Positions 51,172 to 60,591 of a stretch of 64,000 bases of DNA are shown piece by piece (the stretch's first letter is position 1; the number at the start of each line of letters is the position of its first letter). Both the position numbers and the translations under genes were made by a program. This stretch comes from Litoreibacter meonggei (lineage in GTDB: Bacteria > Pseudomonadota > Alphaproteobacteria > Rhodobacterales > Rhodobacteraceae). Under the pieces are notes generated by a model. The model was given only the letters and a program-made list of their open reading frames with translations, was not told the DNA's origin and searched no databases. Location: NCBI RefSeq assembly GCF_003663885.1, contig NZ_RCCE01000004.1, positions 1 to 64,000 on the forward strand. The letters are read 5' to 3'.

Positions 51172-51990
51172 CTAGTTGGTGATTTGCGGCAACCGTGACG
51201 TTACCACCCCCGTGCGGCGTGTCGCGCCGCCTACCTTCACGAATTTCGACGTCGCGTTCGACGTTTGGAGCTGACGCACCATTTTGTCCACCGATGGTCC
51301 CATCGCAACGCCAAGTGCGACATCACGACTGCCACGCCTGCCAGTAGAGGACATGACGGATGCGATTTGCGGGCCCTGGTCGGTCATCACGAACACCGGC
51401 GCGCCCGACGATCCGAAGTCGATATCGCAGGTGTAGTGCAGCACATCTGCTGCGGCATGGGTCATTTTGCAGCCATCCTCCAAGGACGGGGCCTCGGACC
51501 GGCCGCGGGCGTAGGACACCACCATCACACGGTCGTTTGCCGACGGCTTCCGGTGCGTGCGGAAGGGCCGGATAGCGGCGTTGTTGATCGGGTGCTCCAA
51601 CTCGATCACCGCTACATCAGTGGCAATCTCGGAATAGCTGTTGGTGCCGCCGCCATAGTCATACTCGGGGTGGACAACGAATCGCTTGCCTGCGCGATTG
51701 GCGGCAGCGCGGCCCTGACGATAGCCCGCGCGAAAGGTGATGTTTTTTGCATCGCGCGGCTTTCCGGTTTGTTTGTCATAGACGCAGTGCGCTGCTGTCA
51801 GCACCAGTTTCTGAGAGATCAACGTGCCCGTGCAATAGCCGGACCGGCCCATATCAAGACGCCCTACGGCTTGCCATGGCAGCACTTCGGACGGCGTGTC
51901 CAGTGTCTGATGCGGAGAGGCGTCTTTGGCCTGCAGGGGCGTTTGCGCCGATGCGCAGACCATCAATAGGGACAATAATACTCGTTTCAT
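51172..51990 (-). CDS. Secreted trypsin-like serine protease (S1/V8-like)
   Basis: The 272-residue product has a signal peptide (MKRVLLSLLMVCASAQTPLQA) and a chymotrypsin-fold catalytic triad: His in LVLTAAHCVYD (about residue 67), Asp in IATDVAVIELEHP and Ser in FGSSGAPVFV (GSSG replaces the common GDSG). Paired cysteines at the His loop and in CDIDFGSSG fit an exported protein. It is a stand-alone gene; target proteins unknown. Confidence 0.88.
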   Translation of the reverse strand: MKRVLLSLLMVCASAQTPLQAKDASPHQTLDTPSEVLPWQAVGRLDMGRSGYCTGTLISQKLVLTAAHCVYDKQTGKPRDAKNITFRAGYRQGRAAANRAGKRFVVHPEYDYGGGTNSYSEIATDVAVIELEHPINNAAIRPFRTHRKPSANDRVMVVSYARGRSEAPSLEDGCKMTHAAADVLHYTCDIDFGSSGAPVFVMTDQGPQIASVMSSTGRRGSRDVALGVAMGPSVDKMVRQLQTSNATSKFVKVGGATRRTGVVTSRLPQITN

Positions 51991-52031
51991 GGGCGCGAGA
52001 TTTATGCGCTCAATCTGGCAGGATTAGGGCC

Positions 52032-52694
52032 TCAGAGCGGCAATTGATCAAGCAGACGCGCGGCCTCGGCATGGCAATCGGCCAGCTTTGCGCGATCCTC
52101 GCCCGGATAGAACCGCCCGCGTGTGGCAGTGGGCATCGGGGCAGGGGTCAGCATGTGGACGGTAATGCCAGTGTTGGCGGTCTCGTCGCGCCAGCTGGTG
52201 GCCATGCGCATCTGTGCGGCCTTGGTCAGACCATATGCGCCGTGAAACTTGTCGCCTTGCTCGGGGTCATCAAACAGCATCGCGTGGCCGGCCTTGGAGG
52301 CTTTCAGCAGCGGTGTGGTGTTCAGGATCAGCCGGGCGGTGGCACGGATGTTTGTGGCCATCGTTTTGTCGAGGTCTTTGGCGTCCACATGCTCCATGGG
52401 CGAAAGAGGCGGCGCGTGGATCGCGGCGTGAACCAACAGGTTCACATGGCCCCACCGCTGGTGAATGGAATGGCAAATCTGCGCCATTGCGACGTCATCG
52501 TTGATGTCGACGGGGACCAGCGTGGCGCTGCCGCCCTTGGCGGTGATGCGGTCGTCCAGCTCTTCCAGCCCACCGACGGTGCGGGCCAATGCGATCACGT
52601 GATAGCCTCGGTCGGCCAAGCTTTCGGCCATTGCGGCCCCAAGGCCGCGCGACGCGCCTGTCACGAGGGCGATTTTCTGAGATTGATCTGTCAT
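52032..52694 (-). CDS. Short-chain dehydrogenase/reductase
   Basis: The 220-residue SDR has the N-terminal cofactor motif LVTGASRGLGAAMAESLA and LVPVDINDD. The usual YxxxK active site appears as FHGAYGLTKAAQMRMA (Tyr, then Lys four residues on). Near-normal length. Substrate unknown. It is divergent from bioY. Confidence 0.88.
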   Translation of the reverse strand: MTDQSQKIALVTGASRGLGAAMAESLADRGYHVIALARTVGGLEELDDRITAKGGSATLVPVDINDDVAMAQICHSIHQRWGHVNLLVHAAIHAPPLSPMEHVDAKDLDKTMATNIRATARLILNTTPLLKASKAGHAMLFDDPEQGDKFHGAYGLTKAAQMRMATSWRDETANTGITVHMLTPAPMPTATRGRFYPGEDRAKLADCHAEAARLLDQLPL

Positions 52695-52800
52695 AGCGGC
52701 GTCTTTCTCACTGGAGGGGGCCTAGATCAAGCCCATTTGCTTGACTTTCCATGCTGCACTGCCGAAAAAGCTACTAACGTATATAGCAAGAGGAACAGCC

Positions 52801-53373
52801 ATGACTTTGACCCAAGCCGCTTTCGGGGCAGACACATTCACCAAGAAATCCTTGCTGGTGCTGGGTGGATCGCTTTTCATCGCGCTTGCCGCGCAAGTGA
52901 GCATTCCCTTCTTCCCTGTGCCGATGACCTTGCAGACGCTGGCGATCCTGATCGTTGGTCTGTCCTTTGGTGCGCGCCTTGGCGCTGTGACCGTGCTGGC
53001 TTATCTGGCCGAAGGGGCCGCTGGCCTGCCGGTCTTCGCCAATATGGGCGCAGGTCTGCCTTACATGATGGGCCCGACCGCAGGCTTCCTGCTGGGCTTT
53101 GTTGCCATGGCTTATGTGGCCGGTCTGGCTGCGGGCCGCGGTATGGTGGCGATGCTAGTGGCCTCGCTGGTCGCTGCCGCGCTGATCTACCTGCCGGGCC
53201 TCGCATGGCCGCTGGGCGTGGCACAAGCCACAGGTGTTGAGGCTGGCTGGGCTGGCTTGAGCTTCGACAAGGTTCTAGGCGCGTTCGCGACACCGTTCCT
53301 GCTGGGCGATGCGGTGAAAGCCGTGCTGGCCGCATTGGCTGTTGCGGGTGGGATGAAATTCTTCGCCAAGTAA
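52801..53373 (+). CDS. bioY: Biotin transporter BioY (ECF S component)
   Basis: The 190-residue membrane protein has about six spans with the BioY signatures VSIPFFPVPMTLQTLAILIVGLSFGARLG, YLAEGAAGLPVFA and GPTAGFLLGFVAMAYVAGL. AGAGGAA upstream of the ATG at 52801 supports this start; a longer frame from 52741 is unlikely. bioM and bioN are not adjacent, so it may function alone or use an ECF module elsewhere. A strong terminator follows. Confidence 0.94.
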   Translation: MTLTQAAFGADTFTKKSLLVLGGSLFIALAAQVSIPFFPVPMTLQTLAILIVGLSFGARLGAVTVLAYLAEGAAGLPVFANMGAGLPYMMGPTAGFLLGFVAMAYVAGLAAGRGMVAMLVASLVAAALIYLPGLAWPLGVAQATGVEAGWAGLSFDKVLGAFATPFLLGDAVKAVLAALAVAGGMKFFAK

Positions 53374-53404
53374 ATGGCGGGGTGAACCCACCCTAATATT
53401 TTGG

Positions 53405-53438
53405 CGCCGCTCCCGTGACATCGGGGGCGGCGTTTTTT
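53405..53438 (+). terminator. Rho-independent terminator after bioY
   Basis: CGCCGCTCCCG (53405-53415) pairs with CGGGGGCGGCG (53422-53432), including one T-G wobble, around TGACAT, followed by six Ts. Confidence 0.9.
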
Positions 53439-53709
53439 GTTGTCTCGCAGGTGGTAAAAGAGGCGGCCGCCTTGAAACAAGGTTTGTGGCTGCGCGACGC
53501 CCCATGACAGAGACGCATCTTCACGGGGATGTAAGCCCGCTATAGTTCACCGGTGAGGCGCGATGGTATCGGTTGGAATGCCGATACCGCGGTCACGAAT
53601 GTTTCAGGTGCGACGCGGGTTTTTAAGACCACGCGACGTATTGGATCCGAGGTGGGGTTTAAGCTGGGGGCGTTAAGGTGGCGTTAGACCTGCGTGCGCA
53701 GGGCACAAC
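53439..53709. other. Gene-free stretch between the bioY terminator and the GspC-like gene
   Basis: No coding frame with a reasonable product is visible. It contains a 10-bp palindrome TCACCGGTGA (53547-53556) and a hairpin GGTATCGG (53565-53572) / CCGATACC (53581-53588). They could be operator or RNA structures, but nothing else supports a function. It is G-rich and has no tRNA-like cloverleaf that I can find. Confidence 0.45.
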
Positions 53710-54003
53710 TTAAGCCGCGTCAGGCCGCTGGTCTTGCGCGTCGCGTTCGGGGATTTCGAGCCTTTCGGCAACCCCTTTGCGCGCGAAGATCACTGCACTT
53801 GTTTCAATAGCTACGATTTTACGCCCGCCGATCACATCGCCGATGCGCACGATTTCGACCCGATTATTCCCGTGCCGGAGTAGCGCGCGGGTTTCGCCGG
53901 GGGTCTCGACAGTCCCGAGAAGAGCCAGCTGTGCCATCGGCAGTGTGTTTTCTTCCGTCGCGGCTTTCAGGGCCTCGATGGGGGTTTCGGTCGTTTCGGT
54001 CAC
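53710..54003 (-). CDS. Short GspC/PilP-like domain protein without membrane anchor
   Basis: The 97-residue protein has the homology-region pattern seen in GspC/PilP pilus and secretion proteins: AQLALLGTVETPGETRALLRHG, then VEIVRIGDVIGGRKIVAIETSAVIF. It lacks the cytosolic tail and transmembrane helix normally preceding this domain and has no signal peptide. No type II secretion or pilus genes are near. It lies in the same direction as purF with a gap of about 120 bp downstream. It could be a repurposed or truncated gene. Confidence 0.6.
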   Translation of the reverse strand: MTETTETPIEALKAATEENTLPMAQLALLGTVETPGETRALLRHGNNRVEIVRIGDVIGGRKIVAIETSAVIFARKGVAERLEIPERDAQDQRPDAA

Positions 54004-54125
54004 GGTTTTGGTCCTTGTCGCTGATCGCGTCTAGCGATCGGCAGATAAGGGGCGTGGCGTCTAATGGAAAGCGGACTGTGCCCGCGTCGGCGGGATTTCG
54101 CCGCAGCGCAGCATTTTACCGAACC

Positions 54126-55616
54126 TTACTCCGCCGCTGTCTTCAACTCGAAACCATTGGTGATCTGGTCGGATGGCGCAATCGGGTACTCGCCCGAGAA
54201 GCACGCATCGCAATATTGCGGTGCTTTCGGATCGCGCCCCTGAGCTTCACCCACGGCACGGTAGAGACCGTCCAGCGAGATGAACTTGAGACTGTCGACG
54301 CCCAGATGCTCGCACATTTCATCCTCTGACATGGTCGCCGCCAGCAGCTTTTCGCGCTGCGGGGTGTCCACGCCGTAGAAACAAGGCCACGCGGTCGGGG
54401 GCGAGGCAATGCGGAAATGGACCTCGGCGGCACCGGCATCGAGGATCATTTCCTTGATCTTGCGCGACGTCGTTCCGCGCACCACGGAATCGTCCACCAA
54501 AATCACCCGCTTGCCCTTGATCAGCGCGCGGTTGACGTTGAGCTTCAGGCGCACACCCATGTTGCGGATCTGCTCGGTCGGCTCGATAAACGTGCGGCCC
54601 ATATACTGGTTGCGGATAATGCCCATGGCGTAGGGGATGCCGCTTTGGATGCTGTAACCGATGGCCGCTGGCGTGCCGGAATCGGGCACGGGGCAAACCA
54701 TGTCGGCCTCGACCGGGCTTTCCTTGGCCAGCTCGCGCCCGATGTTTTCGCGGGTCTCGTAGACCGACCGCCCGCCAAGGATCGAATCCGGACGGGAGAA
54801 ATAGACATGCTCGAAGATGCAAAAACGCGACTTGGCAGGGCGGAACGGGCGGTGGCTTTCGATGCCCTTGTTGGTGATGACCACCATTTCACCCGGTTCG
54901 ATTTCGCGCACGAACTCCGCGCCGATAATGTCTAGCGCGCAGGTCTCGGAGGACAGCGCGTAACCGTCGCCGATTTTGCCCAAGACCAGCGGGCGAACGC
55001 CCAGCGGGTCGCGCACGCCGATCAGCTTGGTGCGGGTCATGGCCACCACGGAGAACGCGCCTTCGACCTTGCGCAATGCTTCTTCCATGCGGTCAGGGAT
55101 GGTGCGGCCCATGGAGCGGGCCATGAGGTGGATGATGCATTCGGAATCTGACGAGCTTTGGAAGATAGAGCCGCGCTCAACCAACTCGCGGCGCAAGGCT
55201 TCGGCGTTGGTGATGTTACCGTTATGCGCAATTGCGGCACCGCCCAGCGAGAAATCCCCGAAGAAAGGCTGCACGTCGCGAATGGCGGTCTGGCCTTTGT
55301 TGCCAGCGGTGGAGTAGCGCACATGGCCGATGGCCAGCTCGCCCGGCAAGGTTTCCATCACCTTGTGGGATGTGAAGTTGTCGCGGACATAGCCGAAGCG
55401 GCGGGCCTGCTGGAAACCGGCGTCGGCGTCGTAGGAGACGATGCCGCCGGCCTCTTGGCCGCGATGTTGCAAGGCGTGTAGGCCGAGGGCGACGAAGTTG
55501 GCGGCTTCGGCTGTGCCGATGACACCAAACACGCCGCATTCTTCTTTGAGTTTGTCGTCGTCAAACGGGTTTTCGAGCCAAGGCTCGGGACTTTGGTCAA
55601 GGTCCGCATGCGTCAT
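54126..55616 (-). CDS. purF: Amidophosphoribosyltransferase
   Basis: The 496-residue class II glutamine amidotransferase catalyses the first committed step of purine synthesis from PRPP and glutamine. The glutaminase domain starts at KEECGVFGVIGTAE (Cys27 exposed after propeptide removal). The phosphoribosyl-binding loop is KRVILVDDSVVRGTTSRKI. The ATG at 55616 gives normal length; a longer frame to 55787 overlaps the rluE region. cvpA, its common neighbour, is 2.5 kb upstream with several genes in between. Confidence 0.96.
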   Translation of the reverse strand: MTHADLDQSPEPWLENPFDDDKLKEECGVFGVIGTAEAANFVALGLHALQHRGQEAGGIVSYDADAGFQQARRFGYVRDNFTSHKVMETLPGELAIGHVRYSTAGNKGQTAIRDVQPFFGDFSLGGAAIAHNGNITNAEALRRELVERGSIFQSSSDSECIIHLMARSMGRTIPDRMEEALRKVEGAFSVVAMTRTKLIGVRDPLGVRPLVLGKIGDGYALSSETCALDIIGAEFVREIEPGEMVVITNKGIESHRPFRPAKSRFCIFEHVYFSRPDSILGGRSVYETRENIGRELAKESPVEADMVCPVPDSGTPAAIGYSIQSGIPYAMGIIRNQYMGRTFIEPTEQIRNMGVRLKLNVNRALIKGKRVILVDDSVVRGTTSRKIKEMILDAGAAEVHFRIASPPTAWPCFYGVDTPQREKLLAATMSEDEMCEHLGVDSLKFISLDGLYRAVGEAQGRDPKAPQYCDACFSGEYPIAPSDQITNGFELKTAAE

Positions 55617-55734
55617 TAGGGGCAGCTCCGAATCCGCGTGACAAGAGTATGACACTGGATACGGGGTTTGCGTTGGGAAGTCACGGGCGCTTTGCCCTGT
55701 TGTGAGCAGAAGTCGCGCATGGCATGAAAAGGTT

Positions 55735-56271
55735 ATGTCACGCACCATTTTGTTCAATAAACCACACGGGGTGTTGTCCCAGTTCACCGACGGTCAGGCC
55801 CGCGCCACGCTGTCGGATTACATCGACGTGCCAAAGGTTTACGCCGCCGGACGTCTGGACCGTGACAGCGAGGGCTTGTTGATCCTGACCGATGACGGGC
55901 AGCTGCAGGCGCGTATCGCGCATCCGAAATACAAGGCGGCCAAGACCTATCTGGTGCAGGTCGAGGGGAAGCCTGACGCTGCGGCATTTGCGCAATTGCG
56001 CGGCGGAGTTGATCTGAAAGACGGGCGCACGCGACCCGCGAAGGTTGCAGCGGTGGCAGAGCCGAACTGGCTGTGGCCGCGCGATCCTCCGGTGCGGGTG
56101 CGCAAGACGGTGCCGGACAGCTGGCTTGAGCTGTCCATCACTGAAGGCCGCAACCGTCAGGTGCGCCGGATGTGTGCCGCTGTGGGGCATCCCTGCCTGC
56201 GCCTGATCCGTGTCGCGGTGGGCGACTGGTCGCTGGACGGACTTGCGCCGGGGACTTGGCGCGATGCGTGA
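55735..56271 (+). CDS. rluE: 23S rRNA pseudouridine synthase, RluE family
   Basis: The 178-residue RsuA-type pseudouridine synthase lacks the S4 domain, as expected for RluE. The active site [20 protein letters not shown] contains the catalytic Asp (GRLDRDSEG), and [25 protein letters not shown] ends the fold. RluE modifies U2457 in E. coli 23S rRNA. AAAAGG precedes the ATG at 55735. It overlaps the SGNH hydrolase gene by 8 bp. Confidence 0.93.
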   Translation: MSRTILFNKPHGVLSQFTDGQARATLSDYIDVPKVYAAGRLDRDSEGLLILTDDGQLQARIAHPKYKAAKTYLVQVEGKPDAAAFAQLRGGVDLKDGRTRPAKVAAVAEPNWLWPRDPPVRVRKTVPDSWLELSITEGRNRQVRRMCAAVGHPCLRLIRVAVGDWSLDGLAPGTWRDA

Positions 56272-56965
56272 CGCCGCCGTAAAGCTGGCGTTATTGCCGC
56301 TTTTGGCCGCGCAAGGCTGGCGCGCGCGAAAGACCGCCCGTCAATTGCCGGAGCCTGACGGCCCAAGAGAAGGTGTCGACGGGGAGGGGCCACCGTTGCG
56401 GCTGCTCGTCGTTGGGGACAGTTCCGCTGCGGGGGTCGGGGTCGCGCATCAGCGCGAGGCCATTACCGGGCGGTTGGTGCAGGCGCTATCGCAGACGCAC
56501 CGAGTCGCGTGGCGGCTCAACGCGGTAAGCGGTGCGACCACGGCGGCGACGCTGGCGCGCCTGACCGCCGAGGAAACGGGGCCGTTCGACGTCGCGGTCG
56601 TGGCGCTTGGTGTGAACGACATCACTAAAGGCGCGACGCTGAGGCGCTGGTTGGGTCTGCAACGAGAGCTTTGCGAGCGCTTGCGTGACGATTTCGGGTG
56701 CGCACATGTGCTTGTTTCCGGTGTGCCGCCAATCGGGTCGTTTCCATTGTTGCCGGATCCGCTCAGATGGGTGTTGGCAGAGCAGGGGCGTCGTTGGGAC
56801 CGCGCACTGATCTCGATGCTGGACGAGATGGAGGGCTGTCACCATGTGAAGGCCGCTGAAAGTTTGGACCCGCATCAGATGGCCGATGACGGGTTTCATC
56901 CCGGCGCTGAAGTCTACGAAATGTGGGTGGATGCTATTCTAGAGCAGATGCGCCCGCTGCTATAG
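56264..56965 (+). CDS. SGNH/GDSL-family hydrolase
   Basis: The 233-residue protein shows [13 protein letters not shown] (Ser nucleophile in GDS), [12 protein letters not shown] (Asn block III) and [20 protein letters not shown] (Asp/His pair in block V). The N-terminal segment (residues 1-20) is weakly hydrophobic and may be a signal or anchor. It is co-transcribed with rluE by overlap. Ester substrate unknown. Confidence 0.87.
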   Translation: MRDAAVKLALLPLLAAQGWRARKTARQLPEPDGPREGVDGEGPPLRLLVVGDSSAAGVGVAHQREAITGRLVQALSQTHRVAWRLNAVSGATTAATLARLTAEETGPFDVAVVALGVNDITKGATLRRWLGLQRELCERLRDDFGCAHVLVSGVPPIGSFPLLPDPLRWVLAEQGRRWDRALISMLDEMEGCHHVKAAESLDPHQMADDGFHPGAEVYEMWVDAILEQMRPLL

Positions 56966-56966
56966 C

Positions 56967-58019
56967 TTACTTCGCGGACATGAACATCTTGTGGACGTCA
57001 CGGAATGACATAAGACGGCGGCTTTGCTCGTCCCACAGTTGCAGGCCCACAGTTTTGATACTTTCGCGGATCGAGAGGCGGTTGGCTTCGGCCAGCTGCT
57101 GGTGATCCCTGAGAACTTCCGGCAAGCGGTAGAACGGGATGCGCGAATACAGGTGGTGCACGTGATGGATGCCGATATTGGCGGAGAACCAGGCCAGAAC
57201 GGGCGGCAAAACATAGTGCGAGGAGCCGTGAAGCGCAGCCTCGTGAACTTGCCAGTCGTCTTTATGATCCCAATGCGTTTCTTCAAACTGGTGTTGGACG
57301 TAGAACAGCCAGACACCCAGAACCGCAGCCATCATGGTGGATGGAATGAAGACCAGCAGCAGCGGCATGATGCCGCCAAACCAGACGATCAGGCCCAGGG
57401 CCACTGCGATGCCGACATTGGTGCCCATGGCGGACAACCAGTATTTCGCACCGGCCTTCATATAGCCGATAGGCAGGCGCTGCTCGAGGAAGAACACATA
57501 AGCGGGGCCCACCAAGAACAGGGTGATCGGGTTGCGATAGAGGCGGTATTTGAAACGGCCAAACGCCGAGCGGGCCTTATATTCCTCAACCGTCAACGTG
57601 TCGATATCGCCAAAGCCGCGCGCGTCAAGATTGCCGGCAGCCCCGTGGTGGATCGCATGGCTGCGACGCCAGACGTCGTAGGGCGTAATGGTCAGAACGC
57701 CCAAGGCGCGACCAACCCAATCGCCGACGGTGGAATTCGAGAAGAACGAGCCATGCCCGCAATCATGCTGGATGCAGAAGATGCGCACCAGAAATAGGCC
57801 GTTGACCAATGCAAGGGCGACGGCGAGCCAATAACTGACCGACAACATGGCCCAAGCAGCGGCCCAAATCCCGATAAACGGCAGCAACGTCACAGCCAAC
57901 TCGAACCCAGAGCGTGCCGGATTAGGGTCACGATACTTCGCCAGATGGCGAATCCAAATCTTGGCAGGGGCGCCCGCGGGCAAGGTGAGCGCTTCTGGCG
58001 CGACTGGGTCTTGGAACAT
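56967..58019 (-). CDS. Membrane fatty acid desaturase
   Basis: The 350-residue protein has the three His clusters of di-iron acyl desaturases: HDCGHGS (about 89-95), HAIHH (about 126-130) and HHVHH (about 285-289), arranged between pairs of hydrophobic spans. Such enzymes introduce a double bond in membrane lipid acyl chains (omega-3/omega-6 or linoleoyl type by organisation). It is convergent with the SGNH hydrolase gene and separated from cvpA by 87 bp. Confidence 0.92.
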   Translation of the reverse strand: MFQDPVAPEALTLPAGAPAKIWIRHLAKYRDPNPARSGFELAVTLLPFIGIWAAAWAMLSVSYWLAVALALVNGLFLVRIFCIQHDCGHGSFFSNSTVGDWVGRALGVLTITPYDVWRRSHAIHHGAAGNLDARGFGDIDTLTVEEYKARSAFGRFKYRLYRNPITLFLVGPAYVFFLEQRLPIGYMKAGAKYWLSAMGTNVGIAVALGLIVWFGGIMPLLLVFIPSTMMAAVLGVWLFYVQHQFEETHWDHKDDWQVHEAALHGSSHYVLPPVLAWFSANIGIHHVHHLYSRIPFYRLPEVLRDHQQLAEANRLSIRESIKTVGLQLWDEQSRRLMSFRDVHKMFMSAK

Positions 58020-58106
58020 ACTGCTACGTCCGTCTCTCTGTGGGCGGTTCCGAATAGCGATATAGCAATGGGGGGTTAACGCAAGTTTATTAAGCCAAAA
58101 TGCGGT

Positions 58107-58679
58107 TTATGCGTCAGATTGACCAGTCGCTTCGGTGCAATGGCTGATCAGGTCTTCGTAGGTTCCGACAATCCAGCCCGGTGCATCGGTGGGGATCACC
58201 TCGTCCACAGAGCCTGACATTTGCGCCACGACTTTAGCTGTGCGCGAATCGTCGACCATGGGAATGGCTTGGTCGGCCACCACGCGGTCATAGATCACGA
58301 AGGCCACCACGATTAGCAATGCGCCACGCGCGACGCCGAACAGGAAGCCCAGCCCTTGGTCCAGACCACCCAGAACGGAGCGTTGAACCGCGCCCGACAG
58401 GATCGGGGTGAAGATCGACACCACCACCAGCGCCACGGCGAAGACCAGCGCGAAGGCGGTGATCGTGGCAGGCTCACAGCCCTCGATCAGGGTGTTGAGA
58501 TATGGAATTTCTTTAGCAAGTGGAACGGCTTGCGGGGCGAAGATGTAGGCGACCACCGCAGCGGCAACCCAGCCGACAATAGACAGCGCCTCACGGACCA
58601 ACCCGCGCGAATAGGCGAGGATTGCCGAGATAACGATGACCCCAGCGGCGACGCCGTCAATAATCGTGAAACCTTCCAT
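58107..58679 (-). CDS. cvpA: CvpA-family membrane protein
   Basis: The 190-residue product has four hydrophobic segments (DGVAAGVIVISAILAYSRGLVREALSIVGWVAAAVVAYIF, then about 65-90 and 105-130). YSRGLVREA and GLDQGLGFLFGVARGAL match CvpA. Start at 58679 gives the family length and lies 13 bp downstream of radA stop. In E. coli cvpA is linked to purF and colicin V secretion; here a desaturase gene and two plus-strand genes sit between cvpA and purF. Confidence 0.9.
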   Translation of the reverse strand: MEGFTIIDGVAAGVIVISAILAYSRGLVREALSIVGWVAAAVVAYIFAPQAVPLAKEIPYLNTLIEGCEPATITAFALVFAVALVVVSIFTPILSGAVQRSVLGGLDQGLGFLFGVARGALLIVVAFVIYDRVVADQAIPMVDDSRTAKVVAQMSGSVDEVIPTDAPGWIVGTYEDLISHCTEATGQSDA

Positions 58680-58692
58680 CTCGTCTCTTCTC

Positions 58693-60066
58693 CTAGGGCG
58701 CCGGATCGGTGCCAAACAGTTCCTGCACGAATGTTGCCAAGTCCGGCATCGTGCGCAGTGTCATGCCGTCTACCCGAGGCAGCTTTTTCTGCTTGGGGCC
58801 AATGGCGGAGGTAAAGCCCAGTTTGGACGCCTCTTTCAACCGGTTTTCGGCTTGTGTGACCTGCCTTAGCGCACCTGAGAGACTTATTTCACCAAAAACC
58901 ACTGATTCAGGGGGCAAAGAGATGTCCTCGCGGGCGGACAGTAGCGCGGCGGCAACAGCCAGATCGGCAGCGGGCTCGTTCACGCGCATGCCGCCCGCGA
59001 CGTTCAGATAGACATCCAACCCGGCAAACGGCACGCCGCAGCGCGATTCCAACACCGCCAGAATGGTCGCCAGACGTTGGCTGTCGAGGCCCACAACCGT
59101 GCGGCGGGCCTGCGGGTTGGGTGAGGGCGACACCAGCGCTTGGATCTCGGTCAGCACGGGGCGCGAGCCTTCGATGCCGGAAAACACTACCGAGCCGGGG
59201 GCGGGCTTGTCGCGGTCGGACAGGAACAGGGCGGAGGGGTTGGTGACCTCGGCCAAGCCGCGGCCTGTCATTTCGAACACGCCGATCTCGTCGGCGGGGC
59301 CAAAGCGGTTCTTCACGGCGCGCAGCACGCGGAACTGGTGGCCGCGCTCGCCTTCGAAATAAAGCACGGTGTCGACCATGTGCTCGACCACGCGGGGGCC
59401 CGCGAGCGCCCCTTCCTTGGTGACGTGGCCCACAAGGATAATCGCGGTGCCGGTGCGTTTGGCGAAGGTCACCAGTTCATGGCAGGCCGCGCGGACTTGG
59501 GACACGGAGCCGGGGGCGCTGTCGACCTGATCAGACCACATGGTCTGGATGGAATCGATAATCACCAGCTTCGGGCGTTCCTTGTCCAAGGTGGTGAGGA
59601 TGTCGCGCAGGTTGGTCTCAGCCGCCAAGCGCACGGGCGACTCTGACAATTTTAGGCGCGCGGCGCGCATGCGGATTTGCTCGGCGGATTCTTCGCCCGA
59701 AACATAGATGACATGCATCCCGTTGCGCGCGAAGCGTGCGGCGACTTGTAGTAATAGCGTGGATTTACCGATACCCGGATCGCCGCCCACCAGAATGGCG
59801 GAGGCTTCGACCAGCCCGCCGCCCAACACGCGGTCCATTTCGGCGACGCCGGAGGCGGTGCGCGAGGGCGGGTCGTCTTTGGCGTTCAGGTCGGACAGCG
59901 CCAAGGCCTTGCCACGCATCGCGCCTAAGGATTTCTTGCCGGGGCCGGTCGACAGCGGGGCTTCCTCCACGATGGAGTTCCAGGCGTTGCAAGCGTCACA
60001 TTGGCCCGCCCATTTAAAAGAGGTCGCGCCGCATTCGGTGCATTTATGGGTCGGTTGCTTTGCCAT
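58693..60066 (-). CDS. radA: DNA repair protein RadA (Sms)
   Basis: The 457-residue protein has an N-terminal C4 zinc finger (CTECGATSFKWAGQCDACNAW), a RecA-like ATPase with Walker A GGDPGIGKSTLLLQ, the RadA-specific KNRFGPADEIGVFEM, and a C-terminal Lon-protease-like domain (GGMRVNEPAADLAVAAALLS). It acts in recombinational branch migration. Normal length. It is downstream of the PqiA-like gene and upstream of cvpA on the same strand. Confidence 0.96.
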   Translation of the reverse strand: MAKQPTHKCTECGATSFKWAGQCDACNAWNSIVEEAPLSTGPGKKSLGAMRGKALALSDLNAKDDPPSRTASGVAEMDRVLGGGLVEASAILVGGDPGIGKSTLLLQVAARFARNGMHVIYVSGEESAEQIRMRAARLKLSESPVRLAAETNLRDILTTLDKERPKLVIIDSIQTMWSDQVDSAPGSVSQVRAACHELVTFAKRTGTAIILVGHVTKEGALAGPRVVEHMVDTVLYFEGERGHQFRVLRAVKNRFGPADEIGVFEMTGRGLAEVTNPSALFLSDRDKPAPGSVVFSGIEGSRPVLTEIQALVSPSPNPQARRTVVGLDSQRLATILAVLESRCGVPFAGLDVYLNVAGGMRVNEPAADLAVAAALLSAREDISLPPESVVFGEISLSGALRQVTQAENRLKEASKLGFTSAIGPKQKKLPRVDGMTLRTMPDLATFVQELFGTDPAP

Positions 60067-60114
60067 AGCGGGTGTTGTGGCTCAGGCGCTAGGTGCAGGC
60101 AAGACGATAATACG

Positions 60115-60543
60115 TCACTTACGTGCGCTGGCGAAAGATATGGCGAGCGAGGCGATGACGCAGGCGGTGAACAGATACAGTCCCCAGCCGGTTTCCACCC
60201 GTCCGACGCCCACACCCTTGGCCAGCACGATATAAAGCGCGATGAGGAAGATGTCGGCCATCGCCAGTTTGCCCAACACCGTGATCGCTGGCAGCAGGCG
60301 CGGGGAGGCGAGGCGAAATTGGATCAGCGCCAACCCGACGGTTTTCAGGAAGGGTGCTACGAGCGCGAAGAACGTGACCACCAGCGCCAGAAACACGTCC
60401 TTGCCCCAGAGCGTCTGGATACCCGTCAGCACGGAGATTTCCGACAAGGAGAAGAAGGGCAGCAGCCCCGCTTTCAACAAGGGGGCTGCCCACGCGATGG
60501 GAAACAGCACCAGAAGCGACAGGTTTGCGATCTTCAAAAACAT
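60115..60543 (-). CDS. PqiA-like (paraquat-inducible protein A) membrane protein
   Basis: The 142-residue product covers one PqiA membrane module: four spans with FLKIANLSLLVLFPIAWAAP, LWGKDVFLALVVTFFALVAPFLK and LGKLAMADIFLIALYIVLAKG (the last is the MxDxF hallmark). It lacks the rubredoxin-like zinc fingers and second module of E. coli PqiA. No PqiB MCE protein gene is adjacent, but mlaF and mlaE are within 1 kb, hinting at lipid transport. Confidence 0.88.
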   Translation of the reverse strand: MFLKIANLSLLVLFPIAWAAPLLKAGLLPFFSLSEISVLTGIQTLWGKDVFLALVVTFFALVAPFLKTVGLALIQFRLASPRLLPAITVLGKLAMADIFLIALYIVLAKGVGVGRVETGWGLYLFTACVIASLAISFASARK

Positions 60544-60591
60544 GGGCGCACTGAACCCCGCTTTGCCGGAAAGCTCAAGCGGTCAAATGGG

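Noticed and set aside
52770-52800. Possible BioR box upstream of bioY (CGTATATAGC)
   Set aside because: It does not match the TTATMKATAA-type half-site symmetry expected for BioR.
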